Positions 36,901 through 48,869 of a stretch of DNA of 64,000 nt are shown here, piece by piece. The notes under the pieces are model-generated. The model was not told where the DNA came from and did no database searches. It saw nothing but the letters and a program-made list of their open reading frames with translations. Location of the stretch: positions 22,379,457 to 22,443,456 of the forward strand of contig NC_035166.2 of NCBI RefSeq assembly GCF_001659605.2. Direction: 5' to 3'. The DNA comes from Manihot esculenta. Lineage: Eukaryota > Streptophyta > Magnoliopsida > Malpighiales > Euphorbiaceae. Within the stretch, counting starts at the first letter, position 1, and each line of letters begins with the position of its first letter. A program made the position numbers and the translations under genes.

Positions 36901-39900
36901 ATTCTCCCATATCAATATATCTCTACTGTATTTGTCCATATCCAATCTGAGAAGTCCATAATGCTTGTCTGGCCCTAACAGAACAAGGGCATATGAAAGG
37001 AATGTCCAACATATGCCTGCAACCCTGGTTCAAGGCTTCAAGCTACTACAAATTGAACCATACTCTTCATTGGCATGTTCTTTTGGCCAACCTGGCAGAA
37101 AATATCATTTCAACATTCTCTCTCTTTCTCCCTCTCTCCCCTCTCCCTGCAATATGTTCTATAATTAATTTCTTGTCTCTCCACTTGTCCATATTGACTT
37201 ACATAATATGGCCATTTCCAATTAGTGAATAGGAAGTGCAAGTACTATAAACTAAAAGGGATTTGAGATGTAGGAAGTCTTAGCAGTATTAGGACTCCTT
37301 ATTTTTGGAAAAGACATACTCCCTCTATGCCATAATTTTTTTCATATTTCCTTTTTAATTGTCCCAAAATTATTATTCACTTTCTTTTCTTAAATCACAG
37401 TAATATGTAAATTAACTAGTATAACCCTATTTAATTTTATCCTATTTTCAAGAAACCTCCTAAAAAATCTCTTAGTATTTAATAAAGCTTAATTTATTTA
37501 AAATGGGTATAATTGGAAAGTTAATAAAAGAAATTGTATTTTTTAATACGTGAGAAAAAGTAAAGTAGACAAAAATTATGGGGCAGAAGGAATAGTAAGT
37601 ATTTTGTTTCAGTTAGGCGTGTTTTGATTCTAATATGTAATTAAGTTGGAATTAGGATTTCTTAAATCCTAACATAACTGCGGTTACAAAACTCTATAAA
37701 TAGGCCTTAATTTCTCTACTTATTTACAGATTTTACTATGATTATTAACTATTGACTAGAATTTGAGAATTTGTTCTCACCCCTAATCCATGATACCTAT
37801 TAGCTCTGCTTCTACATTCGCTCCCAATCAAAAATAATATACAATATGCACGAAATAATGCAAGCTTTATGACTGTGTCCACGTATTCAATTGAACACGG
37901 AAAGCATAAATCCAGACAGAAGGTTAATTAATACTCAGCAGCCCAATATCAAATTGGGAAAAAAAAATGGAGGCAAACAGAGAAATAAACCGAAGAGCTG
38001 ATGTAGGAAATTGTACATCCATAAAAGAGGATTTACAATCCAGTCATCCTTCTCTAGCCTCCACCCAAAGTAATAAGTGAATACCAAATAAAAGATTATA
38101 TCAATATAATTCATCAACTTTCACAATAAAGTTCTCAAAAGCTGCAGAAGACAAACAAGCCAGACCTGAAGCATCAGTGATGGAGACTGAGGCAGCTCCA
38201 AGAACACGACATTTTGAGCTGAAGAGAAATCAAGTCCAACACCCCCAGCAGTTATACCAATTATTGCAATCTTAACCTGAGGAATAAAGAAATATTAACG
38301 TTCAAACATCATTATGCTGGACATATACATTTATATATGATCACCTTTTTGAACAAAAAGAAGCAACGGTGTCTCAGTGTGGGCTCTAGGGAGGGCCACA
38401 TATTTAGCTCTTCACTTGCACTGCAAGCGGCCCATTTCCACGATTTGAAGTGAACCCATGATGTTCAAGTCAAAATGTGCAACCTTACTGTGGCAACATT
38501 GCTCAGTGCTCAGTGCTCAGTGACCGATCACCCTTAATTCATTCAAACAGTCATGTTTACGTTGTTAAAGAGTAAAGATAGACCTTTTTGTGAGTGCCTA
38601 TACTCATTCAAACAAGGAAGACTGGCACAGTGATATCAAGAATAATCCATCATCAAACTTTAGCCAGAAGTTTCTAGAAATCATAACACACAGCAAACTG
38701 AGAGAACTAATATTTGACACATAAATAAACATAAAATGAGATTTAAGTCAAATATTGAAACTCCAAAACCCTGATTGTAGTGCACAAGTCTCATTCTTTG
38801 GAAAAGCTCCAATAAGAGATATGTCAACTGAACAAGATGAAAGCTACACTGGATTCTGGAATGCAGCCAAGCCATCAAAACACATTATATATGATTCACA
38901 TGTTGAATACACCACATCACTTTTTTTTCCCTTTGGTCTAAGATGGATGATAGGAAGGAATAGATATAATCTGGTTAACTAGAAGGTAATCATAAATTTA
39001 TGTTTTAAGTCAAATCATCTAATTTATACATTGCTTTCTTGAGTAATTTATTATGGCAATTTATTCACAACTCAATCCCCTTTAGCACAAATATGGCCCC
39101 TAGCAAGAGTTAATGGAATGCCAAAGTTTTGTATCAATAATTATGTTAGTCCTAGAAAAGTTCATCTCAAAAGCACATCACTCTCTCCCTAATAAAATTG
39201 GAGAAATATACATCTGGAACACTTGTGGAAACTGGAAACAGCTTATTCCTTTCCTTTTTTTCCACTTTCATAATGCACTCAACTTTTAACTCTCATCTTC
39301 TTTGGGGATTTCATTTCCATGAATGAATTTTTGTCATCTAAAAGAAAAATAATGATAAGGATAGGTCTGCTCATCTAAGCCATGTTCACTATATACCTCC
39401 ATTTTAGTCAAGCCAATAAGGAAAACAAAACATAGAAAAGTTTTACATAAAGCAAAGGAAAAAGAATAAGGAAAAATCATGTTGTAATCAAATCAAACAA
39501 AGTTTATACAAAAGCATGCCACGTACCTCGTTTGAAGATTGGAATGAAAGTACAGCTGATTGCCTATCTCTGGCAAGTGTATTTCCATCAATCCGGACAA
39601 AACAAACCCCTTTCTCACACATGAGCTCCTGACCAACTCAGAGCAATAAATATATATTAAGACTAACATTTGGACGTCATACAGCACTATCAGAGCCAGA
39701 ATGCAGAAACAACATTAGAAAATCAATCAGAAACACACAGGAAACTATTAGTTTAGAGAAGAATATTGGATGACTTTACAGCTCCTCAGCAATCTAGTAC
39801 AGTTAGTGCTTAATTGTGAGTTGAACTCAAGTATCATTTGTATTCTTTCCATGTTCGACGAGTCATAAATATCAAATCATAATAATTTGTTACAACTTCA

Positions 39901-42900
39901 TTTCCATAATTCATGATTCTTAAATTATGCACTATTTCACTCACTATCCACATAGGTGCAATAAATATTTGTTCAATGTAGATTATAAACTAAATAGAAT
40001 AGAGCTTGAATTTGAAGGATAATTGGAGAAACTACTCAATTACTAATAAATAATTTCAGTATTGCATCCTATTCTCCCCCCTCCCTCTCAGTATAACTAA
40101 ACAAGAAACAAAAACAAGGAACTAAAAAAATTAAATGGCTGACATGCAACCCCAAGGAAACACTTCCCATACAAGCAGCTAACCAGCTTACAGCTGCAAA
40201 TAAAGATGCCCTATTCCACTTGGGAGAACCTATTTATGCTTTCAGAATTCTCTATTTCAGTTTCATTAATAGCTCTTTTTTTTGGGTAATAAACCCTTAA
40301 TGATCTTGAGCCTATGGACTGGAATTCACAACTCCTCCTAACTTGTGCTGTTACCAATACCTTTGTTTCTTCTGCAATACTGTTTTGCCTGCTTTGGGCA
40401 TCAATCCCATCTCATGTACCAATATCAGTTACTTTTCCATTTGTTTATGACTTTATGTAAAAACAGTTTACATTCCAAGAATCTTAAATCATGTAGAAGT
40501 ATATAGGTTTTTCAGTTTTCGATATTAATTTTATGAGCAAATATGGAGTATGGACAAAAACTAAGCATTAACCTCAATTTGGCCAATTTGAGCACTGAAA
40601 ATAACATGACCCAGAATTTAGAAAATTGGCCAATGTTTAAATATACCCAATGTATTTTCCTACAAGTAATTGCAATCACATTCTCAATTTTAATCAAGAA
40701 AGGTTAAAATTTCAAAAGCAAACAGGAAGAACAAACATTAAAAGCATCTCACCTGCACTCCATCAAGGACTTTATGGTGATGGGCAAAAATTATCATTTT
40801 CTGAGAATTGGTGTTTACATCCAATTCCGCTGCCCCATCTGACTCTGAAATGAGAGGCTGAATGGAAAGCCATTCACAAAACCCAGACAGTTTTGCGATA
40901 CCAAGTTCTTGATAAGAAAGTTGGCTTGACTTGCAAATAGCCTCACTATCTGAAAGAAAATGACAATGATGTAAGGTAAGAGGCACAAAGAATGCTACAT
41001 ACGTTACTGCATACTCAGGTACAGTTTGTTCACCTATCGTGAGTAGCTGCTTCTCGGTTATGCTTTAAGCTTATTACCAGACTAAACACTTGAATCATGA
41101 ATTGCAAATTCACAACATAAGCTTCTCATTGACATTTTCAATACTAGTTTGTCTATTTTACTTAAGCTTTGTCCAAATAATTTTGCAAAAAATGGGACAA
41201 GCTGGTTAATCAGTTTACTGCCACCAAAAAGAAAAAGTGAAAATAATACAAAACACAAACCAAATTTATATTATTTTATAACTTTACAATACTGATCTCA
41301 CAGATAAAGGAGGGCTCCAGTTGCATTACCTTTAGAAGCATCATCAGTCAGAGTCCCAACAGCAGTCTTTGCTAAGACTATGTCTGATCTCTTCAATGAC
41401 AATCTTATGATTTTTCGACGTTTTGGTGGCAATTGCTCCATCACATGCTTCTTCAAACGTCTTATCTATAATAACAAAATAAAACACAAACCTATAAATG
41501 AGAACATCTCAAAAGAAACCACATGTACTAATGGATAAAATCATGACTTGAAAGAAAATTTAAATTGGAGTAAATTATCATTATATAATAACTTCTTCCG
41601 CACTTGTTTCCCAATAATTAATTTTAAAGTATAACTTCTCACAGCATTAAACAGATGTATATCACAATCATTTGGAAAATCTTTAATGCACTAAAAGGAC
41701 TAGAAAAATGAGATATGGTAACAGAGACCAGCAGCAGAGATTTTTGGATGTAATGTTAAGTTCCATCTCTATAACTTCTCAGTTTTATGATTAAGGGTCA
41801 ATAGAACTATGAAAATGCCAGCTGATACTTTCTAAGAAAAAAAAAAGAAAAAAAATGCAATAATGTGTGAATAATAGTCCACAAACATTAAGCATGAAGG
41901 CAAGAGCTACCATAACAGTTTGTCTAAGTAACATGTTCAATTCCTCCAAGCGAATGCCCTTCGAAAAATCCTGCAATGAAGATTTTATATTTTATCAAAT
42001 AACTCAAAACTTCATCGAGACCCATGATGCAAAGAAAAGTTTTTGTAGACAAAAGGCAAAGAATTTTACACTATGGTCCATGAGTTCTTAGCCAAATGTA
42101 CAATCTCCAATAAATAAGAAAGCCTTTAGGAATCATCATAATGCCATTTGATGGCTACTGTCAAGGTTACCTGGAAGTGTTTTCCTTCAGAAGTCTGGAC
42201 ACGTTTAACTGCACAGTAGGTTTTCGCAAAATCATACTTGCTCTGTCCCAGTAAACCAGGCCTATAATGAGAAACATTGTTAAGAAATGGGATCTGAATT
42301 AATGAAAACCTAAGAACATCAAATCAGCTGTGTAAGATTGGAAGAACACTTGCCATAACATATTTATCTGATGAAAAATGTCGTATGGCCTACGATCACC
42401 TAGGAATTTACACGAACATGACGTTAGAATGCTTTTCTAATACTAATCCAAACAAAATGTGAGAAATCTACTAAAAATACAGGGATAATAAAGAAAATTG
42501 GCTAAGTAACACATTTCAATCCAAGGATAATTCAATATCAATATAGAATAAAAGATATTTCCAATTTGCTTCAAGTAAACATTCTACAACCTGGATAAAG
42601 AAGGTGTCCCAGATAAAAGAACTACGCGTTTGACCTTAGCAGCCACTTCAAGAACAGCTTTTATCTGTTAACATAAGAAATAACAACATAGTAATAAGCA
42701 CTAAAATACTATGCAACTGCTAATAAAAGCAAATCAAAAGGGATATATATTTAAATAAAGGAGTACTTCCTCTTCTTGTATTTACAGATTATTTAACATA
42801 ATGGAAAGCATAAACGGGAGATCCGAATTTCCATAATAAAACCTATAAAAATCTATTATAGAACAGGTTCTTCAAATTTCAGCTCTTTGGTGAGAAGAAC

Positions 42901-45900
42901 ACAGCACGTTAATATCAATTACTGTCTTTCTCCTCCTTGCAAGGAACCAGTTTCTTATGGAATGGCAATGAAGGCATGGTTTTCAGCTATGTTAATTAAG
43001 ACTTACACACTATTACTAGTGTTTTATTATGTCAATATTTTATTATAGTTCACAGTAATTATGCTGTTATAAATCAACAGATACCATGGCCAAGAACTAG
43101 ATACATTAACTTAAAAATCTACCAGTTACTGTTCTTAGTTGAGTTTACAGCTGCATTGCATCACCTATTGATCTGACTAGCTCCACCTAGCATAAACCAA
43201 AAGGAAGTACAGTTCAACATTGTCAATTCAAGAGATATATTTTCCTGACTAGTTCTTGCAAGGAACGCCAATCCAACCAACTCACACACCCAGAGAATCT
43301 CCAAAGTATCAAAAGGACTCCATGATGCCAGAAATATGAGAATCACATGTTATTCACAAGACAATTGTCAACATTTATAAAAATATGGAAATCATCAGCT
43401 ATCCAAAAACTAAACAATACCTCATTTGATTCTGACTTCTTCTTTGAACAACGGACATGGTGAGATTCATCAACTATCAAGAGAGCCCATTGTCTCTCAA
43501 TCATGCTCTTTCTCAAGTGATAAAGCATTGTATAAGAAATAACCACAACTCTTGGGCATTTTGTTAGATATGCAGGATTATTTTGATGGCCAAAAACTGA
43601 ATCAAAAAACTTGTAAGTGATACAGTAAAACAATCAATTGAGGCTGCAATAAAAAGATTTAACATTTTGGTCCAAAAATCAAGGTCTAAGGAAAGTAGCA
43701 TGTTCTTAACCAGTGTTATTAAGGCGGTGAGAGGTAAGGCGAGGACCTTTTTGAGGTGAGACGGCATAGTGTGTGTGTGTGTGCGCTCGCAGACTTTTAA
43801 AATAAAAAAAAAATAAGAAAGAAACTAAAGGAAAAGAAGGAATCCTGCTGAATTTGCAGGCCCAACAGCGAGAAAAGGAAAAGATAAGAAGAGAATAAGA
43901 GGAGAGAGAGAGAGGGGGGGAAAGAAGAAGATTGGGAAAAAGAAAAAAGAAAAAAAAAATGATTTGCTGCACCAGCAGTGAGAAGAGTAGAATAGAAATA
44001 GAATAAGAGGAGAGGAGAGAGAGGAAAGAAGAAGATTTTTAAAAAAAATTAAAAAAACTGCTTTATTTGCTGCACCAGCAGTGAGGAAAGAAGAAGAATA
44101 AAAGAGAAAAAGAGAGCGAAATGTACCTGAAATTTAGTTCTTCAGCAGATGATGTTGAAATAGACACTATGGGTTAGTGTTTGATATTTAACCCAAAAAA
44201 AAACAACAATGGTCTGCCCATTATTTTAAAGAGGTGACACCTTGCCTAGCACCCACCTCTTTAATTTCGCCTCACCTGATGCCTTTTGGTGCCCTTAATA
44301 ACACTGGTCCTGAATGATTTGTTAACTCCAACATGCAGAATTACATGTATAAGAAATAACAATAAAAATGGAGATAAAAGGAGATGTTTGGTTTTGCCTT
44401 GTTAAAACTGTCTAAAGATCAACCTCTGTAAGAAAAATATAAACAAAATCCATCATGAGGGAAATTCAGAAAAGATATACGACTAATTTTTATGCAACTA
44501 TTTATTGTGGGTTGTTCAGCCTGCGACTGCTGCCATCTTAAATTTAATTTAATATAGTAAGTTCAATCTCATTCTAACAATCTGCCCTAACTCCAGTAAG
44601 AATAGTTACAGTAAATTTTTTTTCCAAATTTGAAAAAGTAAAATTAGAAGATAAAAAAATGCATAACCTTGCATTATACTCACTGGATACAGTTTGTAAC
44701 TGCTTCAAGTGACTAATCTACATTAAGTGCATAAAAAAATATATAGGTGAAAACAGAGACATGTTAAGTATAATTAGAAATTATGAAATAACTTGAGGAT
44801 TCAATCTAATCAAGGACTTACAGATCAACAAATAGATTCACAAACATTATTCGTAATAGTTGTCACAACTTATTTAACATTTCTAAATTTTTGTTTCAAT
44901 TTTTTGCTCAATATAACCACCTTTATTAATTTGCAATTATAGAGGATTAAGCTTTAGAAAGTTACTTCATAATCTATAAGTGCAAACTATTGGAGTAGAA
45001 ACCTTATGATAGTAAACCATTTGAGTCTTCCAATATCCTAACTCTGTCCAAAGCCTCATCTGACCCTGCTCTCCCAACCTCCAACACCCACCCCAATAAA
45101 AAGGAGGCAAAACAAAAGCAAGAATAAAAATAGAAAGAGAGAGGTAAAAAGCCAATACCAAGGTGGATCTCAGAAGGTAAACAAGAGGGCAGCCATCGCT
45201 CTATTTCTTCTGCCCATGAAAACCGCAAAATGGCAGGGCAAACAACAAGTATGGGACCTTCACTCATGAAACAACCTGCAATAGCTATTGCCTGAAAACA
45301 AATAAAGCATATAAAAGCGTCACTTTATGAGATTTTCCATTTCCTGAGGCACAATTTTTTTCCTTTTAATGTACTCAGAAATCAGAGTAAACATTCTTGA
45401 TTAAACATATATCACATGCACAAATTTGCTAAAATACCCAGAATCTAGATATCTTCATTTTTACCCAAAAATGACAATCATCAGGACCAATGACCGTTAA
45501 CATTCACTCATATTTTAACAAATCGCAAAAATTAAGCCTGAAGGAGTGAAGGACCAATAATGCAAAAACTGCTGGCTTAACCAGACATCCAAACCACAAT
45601 GATTTATACACGAGAATCATTGAGATATTATCATTAAAACAACCTGGAGTGTTTTTCCAAGACCCATTTCATCTGCAATAAGACAGCGACCACCCCTTCT
45701 CAAACCAAATCTTAAACCATCCACTTGGAAGGGCAACAGCACATCCAATATCTTTCTTGGCAGTTTCCCCATCAATTCATCAACCTCTTCATCATTCAAA
45801 TGTTCAGGCCTGAGGGGTTCCCATCGCCCAGTCTCAAAGGAATGTGCAAGTCTTTGGATGACATTTAGTGTGCCAAAAGGTATCTTCTGAATTTCAATGC

Positions 45901-46849
45901 CCTTGGAATTCTTTAAACAGGAAAAAACTTCATCATACTCTCTAAGCTTATAAACACAGGCCTTTCCACCTCCGTGATTCTGCGTGTAGTGTGATGGCAT
46001 TATCTAAAACAAAAACAAACTTAAATCATTCAACATAGTATACGTTAACCAACTCTTTTGAATGTTGCATTGTTCTTTTAACATTTGAACCCGAGTTATT
46101 TCATTTTAAGTGGAATCCAATGAGATAATGCTTTCAAAATCTATTATACAAGCAAGTATCCATCAATAAAGTAACACCCCTTTGAAGTTACAGACCACTT
46201 TTTTGTTACTAAAAATAAAAAAATGCAAGTATTTGAAAGAAAAAAGGGAGGAAAAACAAAACTATATCCAAAGTATCAGTTTTTTCTTCTTTTTCTGTTG
46301 AGCTCCTTAAAACAAATACTATAATGCTAGTATTAACCCATTTCCAAAACTTTTTTTTTGCCATTTCCACGATTATCATTTTTTAAAAAAACAAAATTCA
46401 AACTAAAGAAACAAAATACAACAGCTCCCACTCACTCCCCATGTCCTCTCATCTTCTGCCATTTTCTCAACGGCCACAAAAAAAAAAACCAAAAATTGTA
46501 AAAAAGCCTGACTCACATCGGATAAGCAACAGTTTAATCTCCTTAAGCACTCCTCTTCGCCCGGATAGGCAAACCCTTGTAAAGCCTCCGGCGTGACAGA
46601 GAACGAGTCAGGAGAGCATATTTCGAGCCGGACCAGGAACTTTTGCTCCAAATGAGCATTCGAATTGGGGAAAATGGTAGTAGAAGTGAGCTCGGGAGTG
46701 AGCTTTCGGCACTTGAAGAGCCTCCATGGATTATTTTGGTCTTGTTGTTGTGGTCGGTTGGTGATTGATTCCGTGAATGCTTTTCTCTTTGCTAAAGCCG
46801 CCAATCGGTTCGCTTCTGCTCTCTGTCTCTGCTCCTCTGTGATCGGCAT
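27922..46849 (-). CDS. ZRANB3-type SNF2 annealing helicase with HNH nuclease domain, ~25 exons
   Basis: SNF2 ATPase fused to a C-terminal HNH domain, the layout of ZRANB3, which remodels stalled replication forks. Exons: 46517-46849, 45644-46003, 45159-45291, 43421-43596, 42591-42664, 42354-42389, 42171-42261, 41911-41970, 41330-41465, 40753-40949, 39527-39628, 38166-38276, 36295-36360, 36107-36205, 34707-34940, 34361-34603, 34103-34264, 33914-34015, 32163-32477, 30005-30192, 29709-29811, 29383-29528, 28931-29010, ~28601-28821, 27922-28062. Length about 1302 residues. Motif I is ADEMGLGKT (~221-229), II DESH (~318-321), III LLSGTP, V GITAGGVGLDF, VI EDRAHRRGQ. Cys-rich CKLCQTPC and FCNLSCYEEY precede HNH (~1170) NAWHADHIIPVYRGGG, then LCVACH. 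ATG is 46849; an in-frame GTG lies two codons upstream. The final exon junction is unsure: the best donor does not keep phase. One intron has a GC donor, and one exon is duplicated. Confidence 0.92.
30286..31061. mobile_element. Non-autonomous hAT-like element in ZRANB3-like intron
   Basis: About 776 bases with imperfect terminal inverted repeats: the left end reads AGAGGTGGTAATT and the right end, reversed, reads AGCAGTGGCAATT. They are flanked by 8-base near-repeats AAATTATT (30278-30285) and AAATTAAT (31062-31069). The interior is rich in GTGTTGTGTCACGGGTTGACC / CGTGTTCGTGTTGA-type words common in plant hAT MITEs. No transposase frame. It lies in the intron between exons 30005-30192 and 32163-32477. 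Confidence 0.6.
33113..33422 (-). mobile_element. TRIM retrotransposon (2 LTRs, 79-base interior)
   Basis: LTRs at 33113-33227 and 33307-33422, both TGTTAAATTTGG to GATTCAACA, are highly similar. The interior (33228-33306) has no coding. Read on the minus strand, the element has TGGTATCAGAGC (initiator tRNA-Met primer site) abutting the 5' LTR, and a G-rich polypurine stretch before the 3' LTR. Total 310 bases, a terminal-repeat retrotransposon in miniature. Flanks GTTAT and ATTAT could be a decayed 5-base target duplication. It is in the same orientation as the host gene. Confidence 0.85.
34232..34920. repeat. Recent tandem duplication of an exon in the ZRANB3-like gene
   Basis: Two head-to-tail copies, 34232-34570 (339 bases) and 34571-~34916 (about 346 bases). 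They differ by a 7-base insertion (GGGAAACC versus GGGAAAATTTAAACC) and one substitution (TTCTGCATCG versus TTCGGCATCG) that I could find. Each carries the end of an intron plus most of an exon. The result is two consecutive exons (34707-34940 and 34361-34603) that both encode ETIGKSEQVLDAEYGNLSTT through SVQADNFHLN. The added exon is 243 bases, phase 0 on both sides, so 81 codons are inserted without breaking the frame, between the helicase core and the HNH region. Confidence 0.93.
35163..35886 (-). mobile_element. Tandem TRIM array: 4 LTRs and 3 interiors
   Basis: LTRs of 111-115 bases at 35163-35273, 35353-35466, 35546-35660 and 35776-35886 alternate with interiors at 35274-35352, 35467-35545 and 35661-35775. 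The first two interiors are 79 bases. The third is 115, with an internal ~36-base duplication around the CCAACATCGG word. Each interior carries the minus-strand primer-binding site; in the third it is mutated to CTCTAATACCA. The whole unit is bounded by a perfect 5-base direct repeat AAAGA (35158-35162 and 35887-35891), so it looks like one insertion event rather than several. It sits in the intron between exons 34707-34940 and 36107-36205. Confidence 0.88.
37240..37840. mobile_element. Possible LTR-retrotransposon fragment hosting a MITE
   Basis: The flanks of the MITE at 37319-37595 resemble a copia-type LTR: TTAGGATTTCTTAAATCC, then CTATAAATAGGCC (a TATA-like promoter word at 37695), then a TGAGAATTTGTTCTCACC stretch. 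Ends and target duplication were not located, so the limits are approximate. Confidence 0.35.
37319..37595. mobile_element. Stowaway-like (Tc1/mariner) MITE
   Basis: 277 bases with terminal inverted repeats: left CTCCCTCTATGCCATAATTT; the right end, reversed, reads CTATTCCTTCTGCCCCATAA followed by TTTTTG. Flanked on both sides by TA (37317-37318 and 37596-37597). The CTCCCT terminus and TA target are the Stowaway hallmarks. No coding capacity. Confidence 0.7.
38370..38530. repeat. Possible SINE/retroelement remnant with GCTCAGT triplicate
   Basis: A GC-richer patch (GGGCTCTAGGGAGGGCCAC, then AAGCGGCCCATTTCC and GTGCAACCTTACTGTGGC) stands out from the AT-rich intron and resembles words in plant SINE or LINE tails. 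It ends in three copies of GCTCAGT at 38501-38521. Too short to classify. Confidence 0.3.
43711..44306. mobile_element. hAT-like MITE with purine-rich internal repeats
   Basis: Inverted ends CAGTGTTATTAAGGCGGTGA (left) and, reversed right end, CAGTGTTATTAAGGGCACCA; further in, both sides share GGTGAGGCGA-like words. Length 596 bases. Inside are about three tandem blocks of TTGCTGCACCAGCAGTGAG followed by GA/AAG-rich tracts, plus a GT run at 43769-43783. Flanking 8-base duplication is unclear (TTCTTAAC versus GTCCTGAA). It lies in an intron of the ZRANB3-like gene. Confidence 0.65.
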
Positions 46850-46869
46850 TTTCACATCTTCTCGGATTA

Positions 46870-48060
46870 TTAGGGTTTCTAGATCGAGCTATGGATGACG
46901 GGGAACGGGAGCTTACTAGCTGGCGTGGAAAAGGCGCGGAAATTTTGTGAAGTTCGGAGTTGGTGCACACGACTGGAAACATTAAACGTGTGACATTAAC
47001 GGCGTCGTTTGCACCATTTGCCCAATCAGGTTGATGTTATAATTTCAAATTTTCCTTAAGTTTTAAACTAAAGAGAAGATGAAATTTATGTAATTATGTA
47101 TCCGGAGTGCTGATAAAATTTTTTTATTAGGCGGTGAGATTTCAAATTAAAACTCTTGTTGGGGTCAAATTTTTAAAAAAGAAAACCACAAAAGATTTAC
47201 CAACATAAATTACTCCAAAAACTGGTAAGAGAATGTGTAGACACCTATAATTAGAATTTCCCAAGCAGGCTCTTCAGACTTGAAATAAATCTTATTTATA
47301 AGCAAGAGCAGTGCATTGAAGAGGCCAACATTCTGGGTTTTTGTACATTATAAATTGTTTATTACCTTGTTCTACAAACTATGCAAACCAGTTATGTTGT
47401 TTGTCGAGATTTGAGAACTAGATTAGTGAAAAGGTATCCCATATTGGCATCATAGTTTCAGCCAGCCATATGGGCTTATACCTTCCATTTTCCAGGCTGT
47501 GCATGCAATGCATCGTTAGAAGAGGAATTCAGAACAAGGAATATCTTTGTAAGATTGGCAACAAGAATAAATTCCTCGCAATGGCTATGCCTCGTTCACA
47601 TGTTTTTTAACAGAATGAAAGAATAAAATGTGCCTTTTGTTGGCTAACCATTTTCCAAAATGACAACAAATCGGTGGGTGTACTGTGTGCGAGAAAAGGA
47701 AAGTAAAGAATCTGTGGGTAACAGAATGTCAAGTAGTGTCTACTTATGGCATCTTCTGCTTCAACTCAGTTTCGTTTTCACAGAGTTCCTCTGGAAGAAA
47801 GCAGGAAACCAGACAGGATCGGCAGAAGAGATTAAAAACGTTTAAGGATTTGATAAGGTAAAGTACTTCATCCCTAATCCCAAGTTTCCTCTTGGTATAT
47901 TTTTCTAAAGTTTGGATTACTGTACAGTATTACTTTGTTCAGTACCTTACAGGATTGAGACTTAGTCGAATGAGACGTCAGAACTTGTTAGATTCATTAG
48001 CTATTCCTGGAACATATGAAATCAATATGCGAAAAATTCTGATGATTTCCATGATCCATA
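46870..48060. other. Promoter region of ZRANB3-like gene and unassigned DNA
   Basis: A GC-richer stretch (46860-47030) just above the ZRANB3-like ATG is its likely leader and promoter. It includes TAACGGCGTCGTTTGCACC at 46997, a G/C-rich near-palindromic word often seen in plant upstream regions. The remainder to 48060 may hold untranslated exons of the next plus-strand gene. The open frame at 47660-47845 has no recognisable product. Confidence 0.35.
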
Positions 48061-48066
48061 GATAAA

Positions 48067-48851
48067 ATGAATTGGTTGCAGAGGAAGAGTGGTAGCCAAA
48101 TGAAGCAAGATCAAGACTCCATTTATACTGGATTTACAACTGCAGTAGCAGCAGCTGTATATGCTATTCACTCACTTGAACAAGCTGAAACCTTAAAGAA
48201 CAAGAATGGGAACAAAAAAGAAGATGCAACAGCTAAACTGAGATTCTCATTCAAGAAAAGAAAAATGGAGGTAAATGCTCAACGACATAACCTTTATTAT
48301 AATAGTTAACTACTGATACTAATTCAACTGAATCATGCAACAGATGAAACCTCTATGAAACGGAAACAGAATCATGAGGCACTAGAGAGGACTTATTCAA
48401 ATAGAAAACCAAGTCCTTCACCCTCTCATAAACCCAAAATCCATGAAGATAATCCTGGAAAAGCTGATCGCATACAGTAAGCATTCTTCAATCCTGAAGC
48501 AGTTTGAAGTAGTGCAATTATATGCTATGAGCAATTTGCAACTTACAAGTTCTCACATTCCACATGGTTTCAGAATCTAATTTATGTTATTGAACGCATT
48601 TCAGGAATGACAAACTGAAAACACTTCTTGCTTGGGCAAAGGCAAAGAAGATGAAAGTCAAACACAAAATGGAAAAGAAAAAGGTTTCCAACTTGCACTT
48701 TATGTTCTTTTTTAACTTTCTAAATTCCAAATATAAAGGTAGTGTCTCAACTAATTGTTGGAACTGCAGAACTAAATGCAGCAGGGAAAGGGCGAAAGAA
48801 CTTGCACCATTAAGCATAACAAGATAGAAAAAATAAGTAGCAATTCCTGAA
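48067..48851 (+). CDS. Small basic protein, unrecognised, possibly frameshifted
   Basis: Likely exons: 48067-48270 (MNWLQRKSGSQMKQ, then TGFTTAVAAAVYAIHSLEQ), 48345-48477 (DETSMKRKQNHEALERTYSN), 48606-48683 (LKTLLAWAKAKKMKVKHKME), and perhaps a last exon ending at the TGA near 48851. Exons 2 and 3 join cleanly in phase (CA|G), and both read as Lys-rich coding sequence. The join of exon 1 to exon 2 is off by one base: GAG at the donor is phase 0, while exon 2 reads open only in phase 1 after the AG. A single lost G at 48345 (GAG|GAT GAA) would repair the reading in principle. The locus is therefore a recent pseudogene, a sequencing error, or spliced in a way I missed. The AVAAAVYAI segment is hydrophobic. 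Function unknown. Confidence 0.4.
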
Positions 48852-48869
48852 GGACAGATCATATATACA

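Noticed and set aside
47660..47845. Plus-strand 61-residue frame upstream of the small basic gene
   Set aside because: No family resemblance and no phase-compatible donor into the next exon; may be leader.
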